14,370 nucleotides of DNA, from NCBI GenBank assembly GCA_002385735.1, contig DGEB01000025.1:1-14370 (forward strand), in the 5' to 3' direction. The notes beneath the pieces were generated by a model. It ran no database searches and had not been told where the DNA came from. It saw nothing but the letters and a program-made list of their open reading frames with translations. This stretch comes from Peptococcaceae bacterium UBA3937 (GTDB lineage: Bacteria; Bacillota; Peptococcia; DRI-13; DTU073). Below are positions 14,361 through 14,370 of this stretch, one piece after another. How positions within the stretch are numbered: position 1 is the first letter of the stretch; each line of letters starts with the position of its first letter. Position numbers and translations under genes: made by a program.

Positions 14361-14370
14361 ATTGTTGTAG

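Overview
The window reads as a chromosomal segment of an endospore-forming Firmicute, most likely a clostridial or Peptococcaceae-type anaerobe with moderate G+C. The main reasons are a complete spoIIA operon (spoIIAA, spoIIAB, sigF), a spoVA set reduced to AC, AD, AE and AEA (no spoVAA or spoVAB, as is usual in Clostridia), Gram-positive ribosome binding sites, and two genes of the 2-hydroxyacyl-CoA dehydratase activase family, which is typical of anaerobes. All the larger genes lie on the plus strand. The order xerD, deoB, (nucleoside phosphorylase), dacF, spoIIA, spoVA, lysA matches a block known from Bacillus subtilis, with local substitutions.

Layout. 1-315: C-terminal end of a repetitive protein (13-residue repeats, then a Gly/Ser/Tyr/Arg tail), closed by a strong terminator (342-389). 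442-1577: a 56-residue membrane protein and the XerD recombinase. 1631-4272: nucleoside catabolism genes deoB and pdp. 4244-4369 (minus strand): a small membrane-protein candidate not previously listed by simple ORF length, converging on pdp. 4420-5786: a candidate sigma-F promoter and dacF. 5787-6014: a 17-bp tandem repeat, a terminator and a good sigma-H promoter. 6015-7627: spoIIAA, spoIIAB, sigF, then a terminator. 7703-10670: a candidate forespore promoter and spoVAC, spoVAD, spoVAE, spoVAEA. 10747-12853: two overlapping, C-terminally related DUF2229/HgdB-like genes. 12842-14258: a sigma-A promoter and lysA. 14259-14370: a weak hairpin and a perfect dyad at the edge.

How it works together. 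The sigma-H promoter would switch on spoIIA at the start of sporulation. SpoIIAB holds SigF inactive until dephosphorylated SpoIIAA frees it in the forespore. SigF (and later SigG) would then transcribe dacF and spoVA. DacF trims peptidoglycan and the SpoVA proteins move dipicolinic acid into the spore core. lysA, which consumes diaminopimelate, appears to have its own vegetative promoter.

The most unusual points are the junction between the two activase-like genes (no ATG at the expected start; an AGG-AGG/Shine-Dalgarno stretch exactly where the frame changes), the long charged N-terminal extension on SpoVAC, the antisense small membrane ORF, and a 13-residue low-complexity insert in DeoB. 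I found no clear new defence or mobile system; there is no CRISPR array, tRNA, rRNA or insertion sequence here.
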